Positions 7,510 to 17,252 of a stretch of 64,000 nt of DNA are shown piece by piece. Origin of the DNA: KBS-96 sp963722585 (GTDB lineage: Bacteria > Acidobacteriota > Terriglobia > Bryobacterales > Bryobacteraceae); assembly GCA_963722585.1 (NCBI GenBank), contig CAVRNU010000035.1, positions 1 to 64,000 of the forward strand, read 5' to 3'. Below the pieces are notes generated by a model. The model was not told where the DNA came from, did not search any database, and saw only the letters and a list, made by a program, of their open reading frames with translations. Both the position numbers and the translations under genes were made by a program. Every line of letters starts with the position of its first letter. Positions within the stretch are counted from its first letter, which is position 1.

Positions 7510-10500
7510 ATGAATAGAGTGGTCCGATTGGTTAGGGCTTCGGTTTGCAAGATTCTCGCGCGGAGCGTTGCGACGCTGTCGCTGAGCGTGTGGTTTTTCA
7601 TTGGCGCTGCCGTTCCGGCACATGCGCAGACGGCAGCCGCCGGCACCATTACCGGCACGCTGACCGATCCTTCGGGAGCCGCAGTGCCGGGCGCGAGGGT
7701 CGTGGTGCATAACTCGGACACGGGCGTCGACTGGTCCACCACAACGAACGGAGCAGGAATTTATAGCGCCACGTTCCTCCAGCCGGGCAACTACGAAGTG
7801 ACGGTAACGAAGCCGGGCTTTGCAAAGGTAGTGCGGCAAGGCCTCACCCTAGAGGTGGGCCAGACATTACAGGTCGAGTTGCAATTACCCGTTCAAACTG
7901 CGCAACAGACGGTGACGGTGATTGGCGGCGCTCCTGTGGTGGATACCGAGAAGACCGAACAATCGCAAGTTGTCGACGAGAACCTGGTTAATAATTTGCC
8001 AATTGTGGGGCGGCGCTGGGACAACTTTGTTCTGCTGACGCCGGGAGTGACAACAGACGGAGCGTTGGTTTCGTATCGCGGCGTTTCCGGGCTGTACAAC
8101 AACAATATGGTGGATGGGGCGAACAACAACCAGGCGTTCTTTTCTGAAGCGCGTGGCCGAAGCGCGGCGACGACCGGCGTGCCCTACATTTACAGCCTCG
8201 ATGCAATCCAGGAATTCCAGGTGACCGCCAGCGATTATAGTGCGGAGTTTGGGCAGGCGGCAGGCGGTGTAGTGAATGCAGTGACGAGATCCGGGACGAA
8301 TGATTTGCACGGCGATCTTTTCTATTACCTCCGCTATCCCACGCTCAACGCTCTCGATCCCGTCAACAAAGCCAACGGGATTCTGACGCAGCCTGTGCAC
8401 CAGCAGCAGCAGTTCGGCGGCAGCATCGGCGGAGCGATCGTCAAGGATAAACTGTTTTACTTCTTCAACTACGACGGATCAAGGAAGGTTTTCCCAATCA
8501 GCTATATCAGCACTTCGAAGTTTCCGCTGACCTGTCCGGCGGCTGTGACGCCAACGCAATGCACGGCCGCCAACGGATACCTCACCTCCCTGATCGGTTC
8601 CTATCCGCGCACGGGAGTCAACGATATTGGATTTGGGAAGTTGGACTATCAGCTCAATTCGACGAACCATTTGAGCGCAAGTTTCGATCTGGACGATTAC
8701 CACGCACCGAATTCGTACAACTCGGGCACGACGGTCAGCAATAACTCGGTGACAGCCAATGGTCCGATCGTTCTTCACGAGCGATTCTTCGTGGCCAGTT
8801 GGGATTCAATGATTAAGCCGACGATGGTCAACAACTTTCGTTTTCAGTGGGGCGTAGATGACGAAGTGACTGGAGCGAATGACGGTGGACCGAGCGTGAC
8901 GATTGCCAGCGTCATGGCTTACGGCATGCCGAACGCGCTGCCGCGGCCCGCGTTTCCCGATGAGCATCGGCTTCAATTCGCCGACACGCTTTCCATCTCG
9001 AAAGAGAAGCACCAGATGAAAGTAGGCTTCGACGTGAATCTTATCCACGAGGTGGCGATCAATCTGTTTCAGGGCGGCGGCATCTACAGCTATAGCGGCT
9101 CGCCGCAAACTGCGTTTTCCAACTGGGTTTTGGACGTTTACGGCATCAATACGGGTAGTTCGACCGGGAAACACTACAGCTCGTTTACGCAGGTGACGGA
9201 TCCGATTACCGGTGTGGGCAAGGATGATTTCTACAACGACGACTATGCAGGGTTCTTCGAAGACAGTTGGAAATGGAGGCCGAATTTAACGCTGAATCTT
9301 GGCGTTCGCTACGAGCTGCAAGACGTGCCGCAGCCGCCCAGGCCAAATACTGCGACGCCCCTGACAACGCTTTACACGTCGACGCTCAATATCGACAAAA
9401 ATAACTTCGGCCCGCGCATAGGCATTGCCTGGCAACCCACGAAAGATACGGTGGTGCGTGTGGGTTATGGGATGTTTTACGGAAAAACGTCGAATAGCAC
9501 GTTCTATGCGCTGCGCGTAGAAAACGGCGTGTATCAGCAAACGTTCAATTGCCTGCCAACCACCTGTCCGTCGCTGACTTTTCCGAATCTGATCTTTACT
9601 CCTCCTGGACCCCAGCCGCAAGCGCCCTTCGCCGGCGCCCTGACCCCGCAAGTGACTCCGTTTACGCCTCCTGCCCTGACGCAACTCGCGCACGGATTAG
9701 TACCCGACTTTGTGAATCCGTTAGTGCATGAAGGCGAGCTGACCATTGAACGCCAGCTCCCGGGCAACCTGGCATTTTCAGTTGGCGGGTTGTTCAGCCG
9801 GGGCTTACATTTGCCGGTGTTCGTGGATTCCAACATTGCACCTTCCACGACCACACACACGTACGATGTTTTGTCTTCGACTGGATCGGTGGCCGAACGC
9901 ATCACCGTGCCGTTCTATACGACCCGCTTGAATCCCCAGACAGGCGTAGTTCTGACGGGCTACAGCATTGTGAACTCCTGGTACAACGGGCTGGTGCTCA
10001 CGTTGCGGAAACCTATGCGGAACGGACTCGAGGCCCTGTTCAACTATACGTTCAGCAAATCGCTTGACGATGGGGCTGTGGCGGGATCGAGCGGCACATT
10101 TTTTGGAACGGACTGGCCCCTTGATCCGAAGAATCAGAAGCAGGAATATTCACCTTCGGATTTGAACCAGACGCACCGCTTTGTAGGCAGCATGGTGTGG
10201 ACGCCGCAGTACTTTAAAAATCTGTCGAATAAACCGGCGCGGTGGATCTTAAACGGCTATTCATTTTCGGGCGTGGGAACGGTGGCAAGCGGCCAGCCGC
10301 TCTTCGCACAAATCAGCGGCTTTCCGAGCGGTGGAGTGGATTACGGAGTTACGGGCGGCGAAATCACGAATACGGGAGGCAGCACCGGTGGACGGCCGCC
10401 GCAGGTGGGCCGCAACGTATATATCGGGCCTTCTCTACACAATGTGGACGTACGCGTGATGCGGGAGTTCATCCTACGCGAGAACTTGCGATTGCAGTTC

Positions 10501-10728
10501 CTGGGCGAAGCCTTTAACGTTGTCAATCACACCACTATCAGCTCGGTGAATACGACGGCGTTCAACTATGCGGCGGTCGGAGGGGCGGGATGCCCGGCAA
10601 GCCTCGCAAGGGGCACCAACGGCTGCATCGTTCCAAATCCGACGTTCGAGCTTCCTACGGCTTCCTCATCACCAAACGGACTGTACACCGCGCGGCAATT
10701 GCAGGTTTCGGCGAAGCTGGTTTTTTGA
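7510..10728 (+). CDS. TonB-dependent receptor with N-terminal carboxypeptidase-regulatory-like domain (Oar-like)
   Basis: Outer-membrane receptor of 1072 residues. A signal peptide ending AHAQ is followed by a CarboxypepD_reg-like domain (GTITGTLTDPSGAAVPGARV through QLPVQ, about residues 45-130), a plug-like segment (LVNNLPIVGRRWDNFVLLTPGV, then AGGVVNAVTRSGTNDLHG) and a large beta-barrel. The strand-rich barrel ends in an aromatic residue (SAKLVF), as expected for BAM-dependent insertion. This class is heavily amplified in Acidobacteriota and is assumed to take up large substrates. The sequence GAGGGGG lies just upstream of the ATG. The gene is intact over 3.2 kb. It stands alone between the two-component pair and the padR gene; substrate unknown. 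Confidence 0.9.
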   Translation: MNRVVRLVRASVCKILARSVATLSLSVWFFIGAAVPAHAQTAAAGTITGTLTDPSGAAVPGARVVVHNSDTGVDWSTTTNGAGIYSATFLQPGNYEVTVTKPGFAKVVRQGLTLEVGQTLQVELQLPVQTAQQTVTVIGGAPVVDTEKTEQSQVVDENLVNNLPIVGRRWDNFVLLTPGVTTDGALVSYRGVSGLYNNNMVDGANNNQAFFSEARGRSAATTGVPYIYSLDAIQEFQVTASDYSAEFGQAAGGVVNAVTRSGTNDLHGDLFYYLRYPTLNALDPVNKANGILTQPVHQQQQFGGSIGGAIVKDKLFYFFNYDGSRKVFPISYISTSKFPLTCPAAVTPTQCTAANGYLTSLIGSYPRTGVNDIGFGKLDYQLNSTNHLSASFDLDDYHAPNSYNSGTTVSNNSVTANGPIVLHERFFVASWDSMIKPTMVNNFRFQWGVDDEVTGANDGGPSVTIASVMAYGMPNALPRPAFPDEHRLQFADTLSISKEKHQMKVGFDVNLIHEVAINLFQGGGIYSYSGSPQTAFSNWVLDVYGINTGSSTGKHYSSFTQVTDPITGVGKDDFYNDDYAGFFEDSWKWRPNLTLNLGVRYELQDVPQPPRPNTATPLTTLYTSTLNIDKNNFGPRIGIAWQPTKDTVVRVGYGMFYGKTSNSTFYALRVENGVYQQTFNCLPTTCPSLTFPNLIFTPPGPQPQAPFAGALTPQVTPFTPPALTQLAHGLVPDFVNPLVHEGELTIERQLPGNLAFSVGGLFSRGLHLPVFVDSNIAPSTTTHTYDVLSSTGSVAERITVPFYTTRLNPQTGVVLTGYSIVNSWYNGLVLTLRKPMRNGLEALFNYTFSKSLDDGAVAGSSGTFFGTDWPLDPKNQKQEYSPSDLNQTHRFVGSMVWTPQYFKNLSNKPARWILNGYSFSGVGTVASGQPLFAQISGFPSGGVDYGVTGGEITNTGGSTGGRPPQVGRNVYIGPSLHNVDVRVMREFILRENLRLQFLGEAFNVVNHTTISSVNTTAFNYAAVGGAGCPASLARGTNGCIVPNPTFELPTASSSPNGLYTARQLQVSAKLVF

Positions 10729-10769
10729 GCCGGCAGCTCCTATAAATTTGCCGGTTCGCCCGATGTTGT

Positions 10770-10806
10770 TTTCCCAATTGAGCTGTGGCATACTTCATTT
10801 GGGAAA
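10770..10806. promoter_or_regulatory. Inverted repeat upstream of padR-ADOP
   Basis: TTTCCCAA at 10770-10777 and its exact complement TTGGGAAA at 10799-10806 flank a 21-base spacer that ends 13 bases before the padR start codon. Position suits an autoregulatory operator overlapping the promoter of the padR-permease pair. Whether PadR binds here is inference. Confidence 0.4.
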
Positions 10807-10819
10807 CCCAATAAGCGAT

Positions 10820-11167
10820 ATGAAAGACAAAACCGACGTCCGGCAAGGCACGCTGGCGTTGATGGTGCTGAAAACTCTGGACGTGCTCGGACCGCTTCAC
10901 GGCTACGGTATTGCACGGCGTATCGAACAGATTAGCGGAGATATTCTGACCGTAAATCAGGGCACGCTCTATCCCGTCCTGCTGAAACTCGAGCAGGAGG
11001 GATCCATCGCCTCCGAATGGGGCGCATCTGAGAACAACCGCAGGGCGCGCTTCTACCGGCTGACACGCGACGGGCGCAAACAATTGCAGGGCGAGACACG
11101 AGGTTGGGAACAGACGGCGGCCATCATGGAGCGCTTCTTTACTGCGAAAGCGGAGGATTTCGAATGA
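10820..11167 (+). CDS. PadR-family transcriptional regulator
   Basis: A 115-residue winged-helix regulator. It begins MKDKTDVRQGTLALMVLKTL and contains HGYGIARRIEQISGDIL, NQGTLYPVLLKLEQEGSI and RARFYRLTRDGRKQL, the standard PadR recognition helix and wing. An upstream in-frame start would run into the receptor gene, so the Met at 10820 was chosen. The stop codon overlaps the ADOP permease ATG (ATGA). PadR genes fused in this way to ADOP permeases are very common in Acidobacteriota, and the regulator probably controls its own transporter in response to a small molecule. Confidence 0.92.
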   Translation: MKDKTDVRQGTLALMVLKTLDVLGPLHGYGIARRIEQISGDILTVNQGTLYPVLLKLEQEGSIASEWGASENNRRARFYRLTRDGRKQLQGETRGWEQTAAIMERFFTAKAEDFE

Positions 11168-13950
11168 GAGCGCTACGGCGACTCCTCAAGCGTATGACGT
11201 TCTGGAGCGGCCGCCAGCGAGACGACGAGCGATTGCGCGCGGAGATTGAAGAACATCTCGCTTTGCAAACCGCCGAAAATGTCCGCGCCGGTTTATCGCC
11301 TGTCGAGGCACGGCGGCAAGCGGTGCTGAAGTTCGGAGCAGTGGAGGCAACGAAGGAGGCATATAGAGAGCAAAGGGGACTGCCGTTTGTAGAAACGCTG
11401 TTACAAGATACGCGCCACATATTGCGGCGTTTGCGAAACGCCCCGGCGTTCACCTTTACCACGGTCTTGACGCTCGCACTGGGCATTGGCGCGACCACTT
11501 CGATTTTTACTTTGGTGTACGCGGTTCTGCTGAAGTCACTGGCAGTGGCGAATCCGGACGAATTGTACAAACTGGGCAAAGAATCGCGCTGCTGTTATTG
11601 GGGCGGCTACAGTCAAGTGAACGAGTTTTCGCTCGTCTCCTACGAGTTGTACAAGCACTTCCGCGACAACACCAAAGGCTTTGCGGAATTAGCTGCATTT
11701 TCGTCCATCGAGCCGTTGTTTGGCGTCCGACGCGCGAGCCGTGTGGAACCAGCCGAAAGCTATCCGGGCGAGTTCGTCTCGGGCAATTACTTCAAGATGT
11801 TCGGCATGAGAGCGTATGTTGGGCGCGAGCTTACAGCGAGAGACGATCGAGCCAACGCTCCGGCTGTCGCGGTGATGAGCTATAGCTTATGGCAGCAAAG
11901 GTACGGGTCGGATGCGTCCGTCATCGGCAGCGTCTTCGATCTAAATGACAGGCCATTTACCGTCGTGGGAATCGCTCCACCGGGCTTCTTCGGGGATTCT
12001 CTGCGCGAAAATCCGCCCGACTTTTTTCTGCCGCTGAACACCGAGCCATTCGTCGACCGCGATACCGATCTGTACACACCCAGCAACCACTGGCTGGAGT
12101 TGATCGGACGCATCCGGCCCGGCGCAACGGCAGCATCCATCGAAGCTCAAATGCGGGTGGAGCTAAAGCAGTGGCTGCGCTCGCACTGGGGCGATATGGA
12201 CGCGAACGAACGTGCGAACTTTCCCAAACAAACCCTATTCCTGAAGCCAGGGGGCGCCGGCATCAGCAGCATGCGCGAGGAATATGAGCAGTGGCTTCAC
12301 ATCCTCATGATGGTGACCGGATTTGTGCTCCTGATTGTCTGCGCGAATGTTGCTAATCTCATGCTGGTCCGCGGCATCGAGCGACGGCAACAAACATCGT
12401 TGAGTATCGCTTTGGGAGCGCAAGCGCCCCGGGTTGTGCGGCAAGCCCTGACTGAAAGCATTTTGCTGTCATTGCTCGGTGGCGCTGCGGGTTTGGGAAT
12501 CGCGTTTGCAGGCACGCGCTTGATCTTGCATTTCGCATTCCCGAAAGCGAACGGATTGGCCGGCGTACCCATCGACGCGTCGCCCTCCCTGCCGGTGCTG
12601 CTCTTCGCCTTCGGCGTTTCATTGCTGACAGGGGTTGCTTTCGGCATCGCGCCCGCCTGGATGGCCACGCGCGTGGATCCGATCGAAGCGCTTCGTGGAG
12701 CAAGCCGCTCCACGACGCGCACAGGCTCGCTCCCACGAAAGGCACTCGTGGTCTTCCAGGCCGCGCTTTCGCTTATTTTGCTATCCGCTGCCGGACTGCT
12801 CACGGCCGCATTGCACAAACTGGAGAATCAAGATTTTGGCTTCGATCAGAACCGGCGCATCGTGGCGAATATTCAGCCGCAGCTCGCCGGCTACACGATG
12901 GAGCAACTCACGCCACTCTTCCGGCGCATCCACGATTCCCTAGCGAGCATCCCAGGCGTAGAGTCCGTGGCGCTCTGTACGTATTCTCCACAGAGCTGGA
13001 ACAATTGGGGTACTGGCGTCTTTGTGGACGGACATCCGCCTCCCGGTCCCAATGACGACGTTTCTTCTTTTTGGGATCGAGCCACGGCGGGATATTTTGA
13101 CGTTATTGGGAATCCGATCCTGAGAGGACGCGGCATCACCGAGCAGGATACGGCAACTTCACGGCACGTCGCAGTCATCAATGAAGCGTTTGCCAGGAAA
13201 TTTTTCAAGAATGAAGATCCTATTGGAAAACACTTTGGCCAAGGAGGTATCGGATCGGAGCGCCAATACGAAATTGTTGGCATCGCCAAAGATGCCCGTT
13301 ATCTGCATTTTGACCTTGACAAGCCGCCTGCTCCCTTTTTCTTTTTGCCGGCGTCGCAGCACGACTTCTTACTGAAAGATCCTTCGAAGGAGGCTTCTCC
13401 CGGTTCACATTTCCTACACGACATTGTGATTGCGACGACGCCCGGCGCCAACTTGTCCGAAGCGCGGATGCGGCAGGCGATTGCTTCGGTCGATCCCGAT
13501 CTGCCAATCGTTTCGATCCGCACTTTGAAAGAGCAAGTATCTCTTCAATTCACGCAGCAGCGGCTGATTGCCCATCTCACCTCCTTCTTCGGAATTCTTT
13601 CGCTGGTCTTAGCTTCGATCGGCCTCTACGGCGTCACTGCCTATAACGCCGGACGCCGCACAAGCGAGATTGGCGTGCGAATGGCGCTGGGCGCGAATCG
13701 CGGCCACGTCGTCGGGCTGGTACTACGAGGCGCATTCGGGCTGATCCTCTTTGGGCTACTAATTGGATTGCCGTTTACGTTTGCCGCGGGACGATTTCTG
13801 GGCAATCAACTGTATGGCATGAACCCATACAATCTCGTGGTGACGTCGGTGGCCGTCGTGGCGCTCGGATTATCCGCGTTGATCGCATCCTTAATTCCAG
13901 CGCTTCGAGCAAGTTTGATTTCGCCACTCGACGCATTGCGCACCGAATAA
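11164..13950 (+). CDS. ADOP-type ABC transporter permease (MacB/FtsX duplicated)
   Basis: A 928-residue permease. The N-terminal domain (DDERLRAEIEEHLALQTAEN, GLSPVEARRQAVLKFGAVE) is the hallmark of acidobacterial duplicated orphan permeases. It is followed by TM1 (TVLTLALGIGATTSIFTLVY), a MacB-like periplasmic domain, an FtsX block of three TM segments near residues 370-520, a second MacB-like periplasmic domain with FFKNEDPIGKHFG, and a second FtsX block (LASIGLYGVTAYNAGRRTSEIGVRMALGA to the end). No ATPase gene is adjacent, as usual for ADOPs. The start chosen overlaps the padR stop; an in-frame Met 60 bases upstream lies inside padR. Likely an efflux or mechanotransmission-type permease; substrate unknown. 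Confidence 0.92.
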   Translation: MRALRRLLKRMTFWSGRQRDDERLRAEIEEHLALQTAENVRAGLSPVEARRQAVLKFGAVEATKEAYREQRGLPFVETLLQDTRHILRRLRNAPAFTFTTVLTLALGIGATTSIFTLVYAVLLKSLAVANPDELYKLGKESRCCYWGGYSQVNEFSLVSYELYKHFRDNTKGFAELAAFSSIEPLFGVRRASRVEPAESYPGEFVSGNYFKMFGMRAYVGRELTARDDRANAPAVAVMSYSLWQQRYGSDASVIGSVFDLNDRPFTVVGIAPPGFFGDSLRENPPDFFLPLNTEPFVDRDTDLYTPSNHWLELIGRIRPGATAASIEAQMRVELKQWLRSHWGDMDANERANFPKQTLFLKPGGAGISSMREEYEQWLHILMMVTGFVLLIVCANVANLMLVRGIERRQQTSLSIALGAQAPRVVRQALTESILLSLLGGAAGLGIAFAGTRLILHFAFPKANGLAGVPIDASPSLPVLLFAFGVSLLTGVAFGIAPAWMATRVDPIEALRGASRSTTRTGSLPRKALVVFQAALSLILLSAAGLLTAALHKLENQDFGFDQNRRIVANIQPQLAGYTMEQLTPLFRRIHDSLASIPGVESVALCTYSPQSWNNWGTGVFVDGHPPPGPNDDVSSFWDRATAGYFDVIGNPILRGRGITEQDTATSRHVAVINEAFARKFFKNEDPIGKHFGQGGIGSERQYEIVGIAKDARYLHFDLDKPPAPFFFLPASQHDFLLKDPSKEASPGSHFLHDIVIATTPGANLSEARMRQAIASVDPDLPIVSIRTLKEQVSLQFTQQRLIAHLTSFFGILSLVLASIGLYGVTAYNAGRRTSEIGVRMALGANRGHVVGLVLRGAFGLILFGLLIGLPFTFAAGRFLGNQLYGMNPYNLVVTSVAVVALGLSALIASLIPALRASLISPLDALRTE

Positions 13951-13983
13951 CGGCACTCACTGCCGGGCGGCCGAAAATTCATA

Positions 13984-14037
13984 TTGACGTTTCTGGGGCT
14001 CGGTGTTAATTTATTAGCATGTATGTTAAGTAATTAG
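13984..14037 (+). promoter_or_regulatory. Promoter and candidate BlaI operator of the first BlaI/M56 pair
   Basis: TTGACG at 13984-13989, a 17-base spacer, and TAATTT at 14007-14012 form a sigma-70-type promoter. Directly downstream, an AT-rich element with ATTA...TAAT arms around TTAGCATGTATGTTAA (14013-14034) and a repeated ATTAGCA lies between the -10 and the blaI start at 14053, where a BlaI dimer would block transcription. The promoter is seen; the operator identity is inferred from position. The tandem second copy lacks this region. Confidence 0.45.
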
Positions 14038-14052
14038 CACGAGGCGGAAAGA

Positions 14053-14460
14053 ATGGCACGGCCCCCTTTGGAAGCTTCACTAAGCCGGCGGGAACGCCAG
14101 ATTATGGACATTGTGTACGCGGCCGGGCGGGCTACCGGGTCTGAGATTCAGAAGCAGCTTCCAGACGAATTAAGTTATTCAACGGTTCGAACGCTGCTCC
14201 GAATCCTCGAGGGCAAGGGGTACTTGCGGCATGCGGAGGAGGGTTTGCGGTATGTGTACGAGCCGGCGGTTCCTCGGGAAACGGCCCGGAAATCCGCATT
14301 GAAGAGAATACTGCGGACGTTTTTCGACGATTCCGCGCAGCAGGCGGTTGCGGCGCTTCTCGACCCAAAGTCGTTTCACTTGAGCCCGAATGAGCTGGAT
14401 GAGCTGTCGGCTTTGATCGAGAAAGCGCGAAACGATTCCGTGAAGAAGGAGAAATCATGA
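14053..14460 (+). CDS. BlaI/MecI-family transcriptional repressor (copy 1)
   Basis: A 135-residue repressor with an N-terminal winged helix (LSRRERQIMDIVYAAGRATG, ELSYSTVRTLLRILEGKGYL, HAEEGLRYVYEP) and a C-terminal helical dimerisation region. In known BlaI/BlaR1 systems the repressor is cleaved when the cognate membrane protease is activated. Here the stop overlaps the start of an M56 peptidase gene (ATGA), matching that pairing. The protein is full length and intact, unlike its duplicate at 15694-16065. Confidence 0.92.
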   Translation: MARPPLEASLSRRERQIMDIVYAAGRATGSEIQKQLPDELSYSTVRTLLRILEGKGYLRHAEEGLRYVYEPAVPRETARKSALKRILRTFFDDSAQQAVAALLDPKSFHLSPNELDELSALIEKARNDSVKKEKS

Positions 14461-15681
14461 TCTCCCTGTTGCTTCTGGTGAAAGTTACAGTGATTTTGAC
14501 GCTGGGGAGCGCTGCGTACTTGTCGTGTTCGCGAATGCCGGCAGCAGTGCGTCACGCGATGTGCGTTCTCGCGCTGGCTCTGATCTGCCTGGCTCCGTTC
14601 ACGAGTGGGGTTACGCCTCTCCGCGTTCCTATCGTGTTCCGGACGGAGGCATTAGCGAGCTCCTCGGCCGCGCTGACGAGAACAGCGTCAATGGCATCGA
14701 TATACACGATCTGGCTGGCTGGATCGATCTTGGTTGTGATTCGGTTCCTTTTCGGGGCGGGCTATCTGCTCTTCAAATCACGATCGAAACGGCAAATGGC
14801 TAGCACGGCTTCGGGAGTGCGCGTCCGTCTGGCGGGCGTTTCGACACCTGTCGTGTGGGGATGGATGAGGCCGCTGATTCTACTTCCTGAAGCCGCTGCG
14901 GAATGGCCGGCCGAGCGCCGGGATCTTGCTATTCGCCATGAGCTGACGCATTTGGAGCGGCTGGATAACTGGACATCGCTCCTGGTGCTGGCGTCGCGCG
15001 CTCTTTACTGGTTTCACCCGCTGGTGTGGTGGATTAGTTCGAAGCTGTCGATCGAGCAGGAACTGGCGTGTGATGAACGCGTGCTCGCTTCGGGCGCTTC
15101 CGCCACAGGATATGCCGACTTTCTCGTCGATCTTTCCCGCAATCTTTCTTCTCCGGCACTGTTCGGTTGTGCCATGGTCAGTCATCCCCATCAACTTCGA
15201 GGCCGTATTATGAAAATACTTGAAAATCGTCCACGGGCCGCTTCCTCGACAGGGAGCCGGTTCGCATTTGCACTGTTTACTGCTGTGCTGGTTTCAACTG
15301 CGCTTCTTGGTCCGGTGAGAGCGGATAATAAGGGCGCTGCGACTGAGCAGGATTCCGGAGTTTACAAGATTGGCGACGGTGTTAAGGCGCCTCAGGTGGT
15401 CGAAAAGATAGAGCCTGCATACACAAAAGACGCTGCCAAACGAAAGATACAGGGAACGGTTGTCCTTGACATTAGTCGTCAGCGCTGACGGATTGCCCGA
15501 AAACATCAAGGTTACCCGGAGCCTTGATCCGGGGCTGGATGAAAAAGCGGTGGAGGCTGTTACGCAGTGGCGTTTCGCGCCGGCCACGAAAAATGGAGAG
15601 CCGGTCGCGGTAGCAGCAAACGTCGAAATGAATTTTAAGTCAAATGAGCTGGCGGATTGTATAGAGTGTTTCGAGGCATAG
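14457..15681 (+). CDS. M56 (BlaR1-type) membrane metallopeptidase fused to a TonB C-terminal domain (copy 1, one frameshift)
   Basis: Membrane signal-transducing protease. TM segments lie at about residues 2-22, 33-50 and 82-106, and the zinc motif HELTH is at 161-165 followed by ELACDERVLASG, the family's third ligand region. A further TM is at about 265-290 (FAFALFTAVLVSTALLG). Instead of a penicillin-binding sensor, the periplasmic part is a TonB C-terminal domain (AYTKDAAKRKIQGTVVL, then SADGLPENIKV, WRFAPATKNGEPV). A single extra base, the C at 15470 between LEU-ASP and the expected LVVSADG, shifts the frame: the first frame stops at 15488 and the domain continues in the next frame to 15681. 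M56-TonB fusions next to BlaI are common in Acidobacteriota. The trigger is unknown. Confidence 0.8.
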
Positions 15682-15693
15682 GACAGTCAAGGT

Positions 15694-16065
15694 CACTAAG
15701 CGGGCGGGAACGCTAGATTATGGACATTGTGTACGCGGCCGGGCGGGCTACCGGGTCTGAGATTCAGAAGCAGCTTCCAGACGAATTAAGTTATTCAACG
15801 GTTCGAACGCTGCTCCGAATCCTCGAGGGCAAGGGGTACTTGCGGCATGCGGAGAAGGGTTTGCGGAATCGTGTACGAGCGGCGGTTCCTCGGGAAACGG
15901 CCGGAAATCCGCATTGAAGAGAATACGCGGACGTTTTCGAGGATTCCTCGCAAGGCGGTCCCTGCGTTTCCGGAACAAAGTGTTTCATTGAGCCCGAATG
16001 AGCTGGATGAGCTCTGGCTTGACGAGAAAGCGGGAATCGATTCCGAGAAGAAGGAGAAATCATGA
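15694..16065 (+). pseudogene. Decayed BlaI repressor (copy 2)
   Basis: Duplicate of the blaI gene lacking promoter and start codon. The codon CAG in RERQIMD has become TAG at 15715-15717. The DNA-binding part resumes as MDIVYAAGRATGSEIQ, but indels after LRHAEKGLR scramble the C-terminal half, which reappears only in pieces (SLSPNELDEL and KKEKS). Not expected to give a functional repressor. Confidence 0.88.
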
Positions 16066-17252
16066 TCTCCCTGTTGCTTCTGGTGAAAGTTACAGTGATT
16101 TTGACGCTGGGGAGCGCTGCGTACTTGTCGTGTTCGCGAATGCCGGCAGCAGTGCGACACGCGATGTGCGTTCTCGCGCTGGCTCTGATCTGCCTGGCTC
16201 CGTTCACGAGTGGGGTTACGCCTCTCCGCGTTCCTATCGTGTTCCGGACGGAGGCATTAGCGAGCTCCTCGGCCGCGCTGACGAGAACAGCGTCAATGGC
16301 ATCGATATACACGATCTGGCTGGCTGGATCGATCTTGGTTGTGATTCGGTTCCTTTTCGGGGCGGGCTATCTGCTCTTCAAATCACGATCGAAACGGCAA
16401 ATGGCTAGCACGGCTTCGGGAGTGCGCGTCCGTCTGGCGGGCGTTTCGACACCTGTCGTGTGGGGATGGATGAGGCCGCTGATTCTACTTCCTGAAGCCG
16501 CTGCGGAATGGCCGGCCGAGCGCCGGGATCTTGCTATTCGCCATGAGCTGACACATTTGGAGCGGCTGGATAACTGGACATCGCACCTGGTGCTGGCGTC
16601 GCGCGCTCTTTACTGGTTTCACCCGCTGGTGTGGTGGATTAGTTCGAAGCTGTCGATCGAGCAGGAACTGGCATGCGATGAACGCGTGCTCGCTTCGGGC
16701 GCTTCCGCCACGGGATATGCCGACTTTCTTGTCGATGTTTCCCGCAATCTTTCTTCTCCGGCACTGTTCGGTTGTGCCATGGTCAGTCATCCCCATCAAC
16801 TTCGAGGCCGCATTATGAAAATACTTGAAAATCGTCCACGGGCTGCTTCCTCGGCGAGGAGCCGGTTAGCATTTGCGCTGTTTGCTGGTGTGCTGGTTTC
16901 AACTGCGCTGCTTGGTCCGATGAGAGCGGAAATAAGAGTGGCGCGACCAAGCAGGATTCCAACGTTTACAAGATTGGCGGTGATGTGAAAGCGCCGCATG
17001 TGGTCGAGAACATCGAGCCCGCAGTACACGAAAGACCTGCCAAGGCGCGAAAGATTCAGGGACGGTGTTCTCGAATTAGTGATCAGCGCTGACGGATTGC
17101 CCGAAAACATCAAGGTTACCCGGAGCCTTGATCCTGGGCTGGATCTCAAAGCGATTGAAGCCGTCCGGCAATGGCGTTTCGCTCCCGCTACAAAGAATGG
17201 AGAAGCCGTCGCGGTCGAGGCAAACGTCGAGGTGAATTTCAAGCTCAAATGA
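16062..17252 (+). pseudogene. M56-TonB metallopeptidase (copy 2, several frameshifts)
   Basis: The first ~290 residues are nearly identical to copy 1, including HELTH and ELACDERVLA, with only single substitutions such as WTSHLV for WTSLLV. A lost base near 16930 sends the frame to a stop at 16988. The remaining linker and TonB domain (VYKIGGDVKAPHVVENIEP, then LVISADGLPENIKV and WRFAPATKNGEAV) survive in other frames up to 17252, with more indels around 17025-17065. The membrane protease part could still be made as a 308-residue protein without its periplasmic domain. No promoter is visible upstream. Confidence 0.82.

Noticed and set aside
7885..8400. Minus-strand frames inside the receptor gene
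   Set aside because: The receptor reading frame is intact and conserved throughout; no independent signals on the minus strand.
12297..12818. Minus-strand frame inside the ADOP permease
   Set aside because: Low-complexity Ala/Arg/Ser-rich shadow, no promoter or ribosome site.
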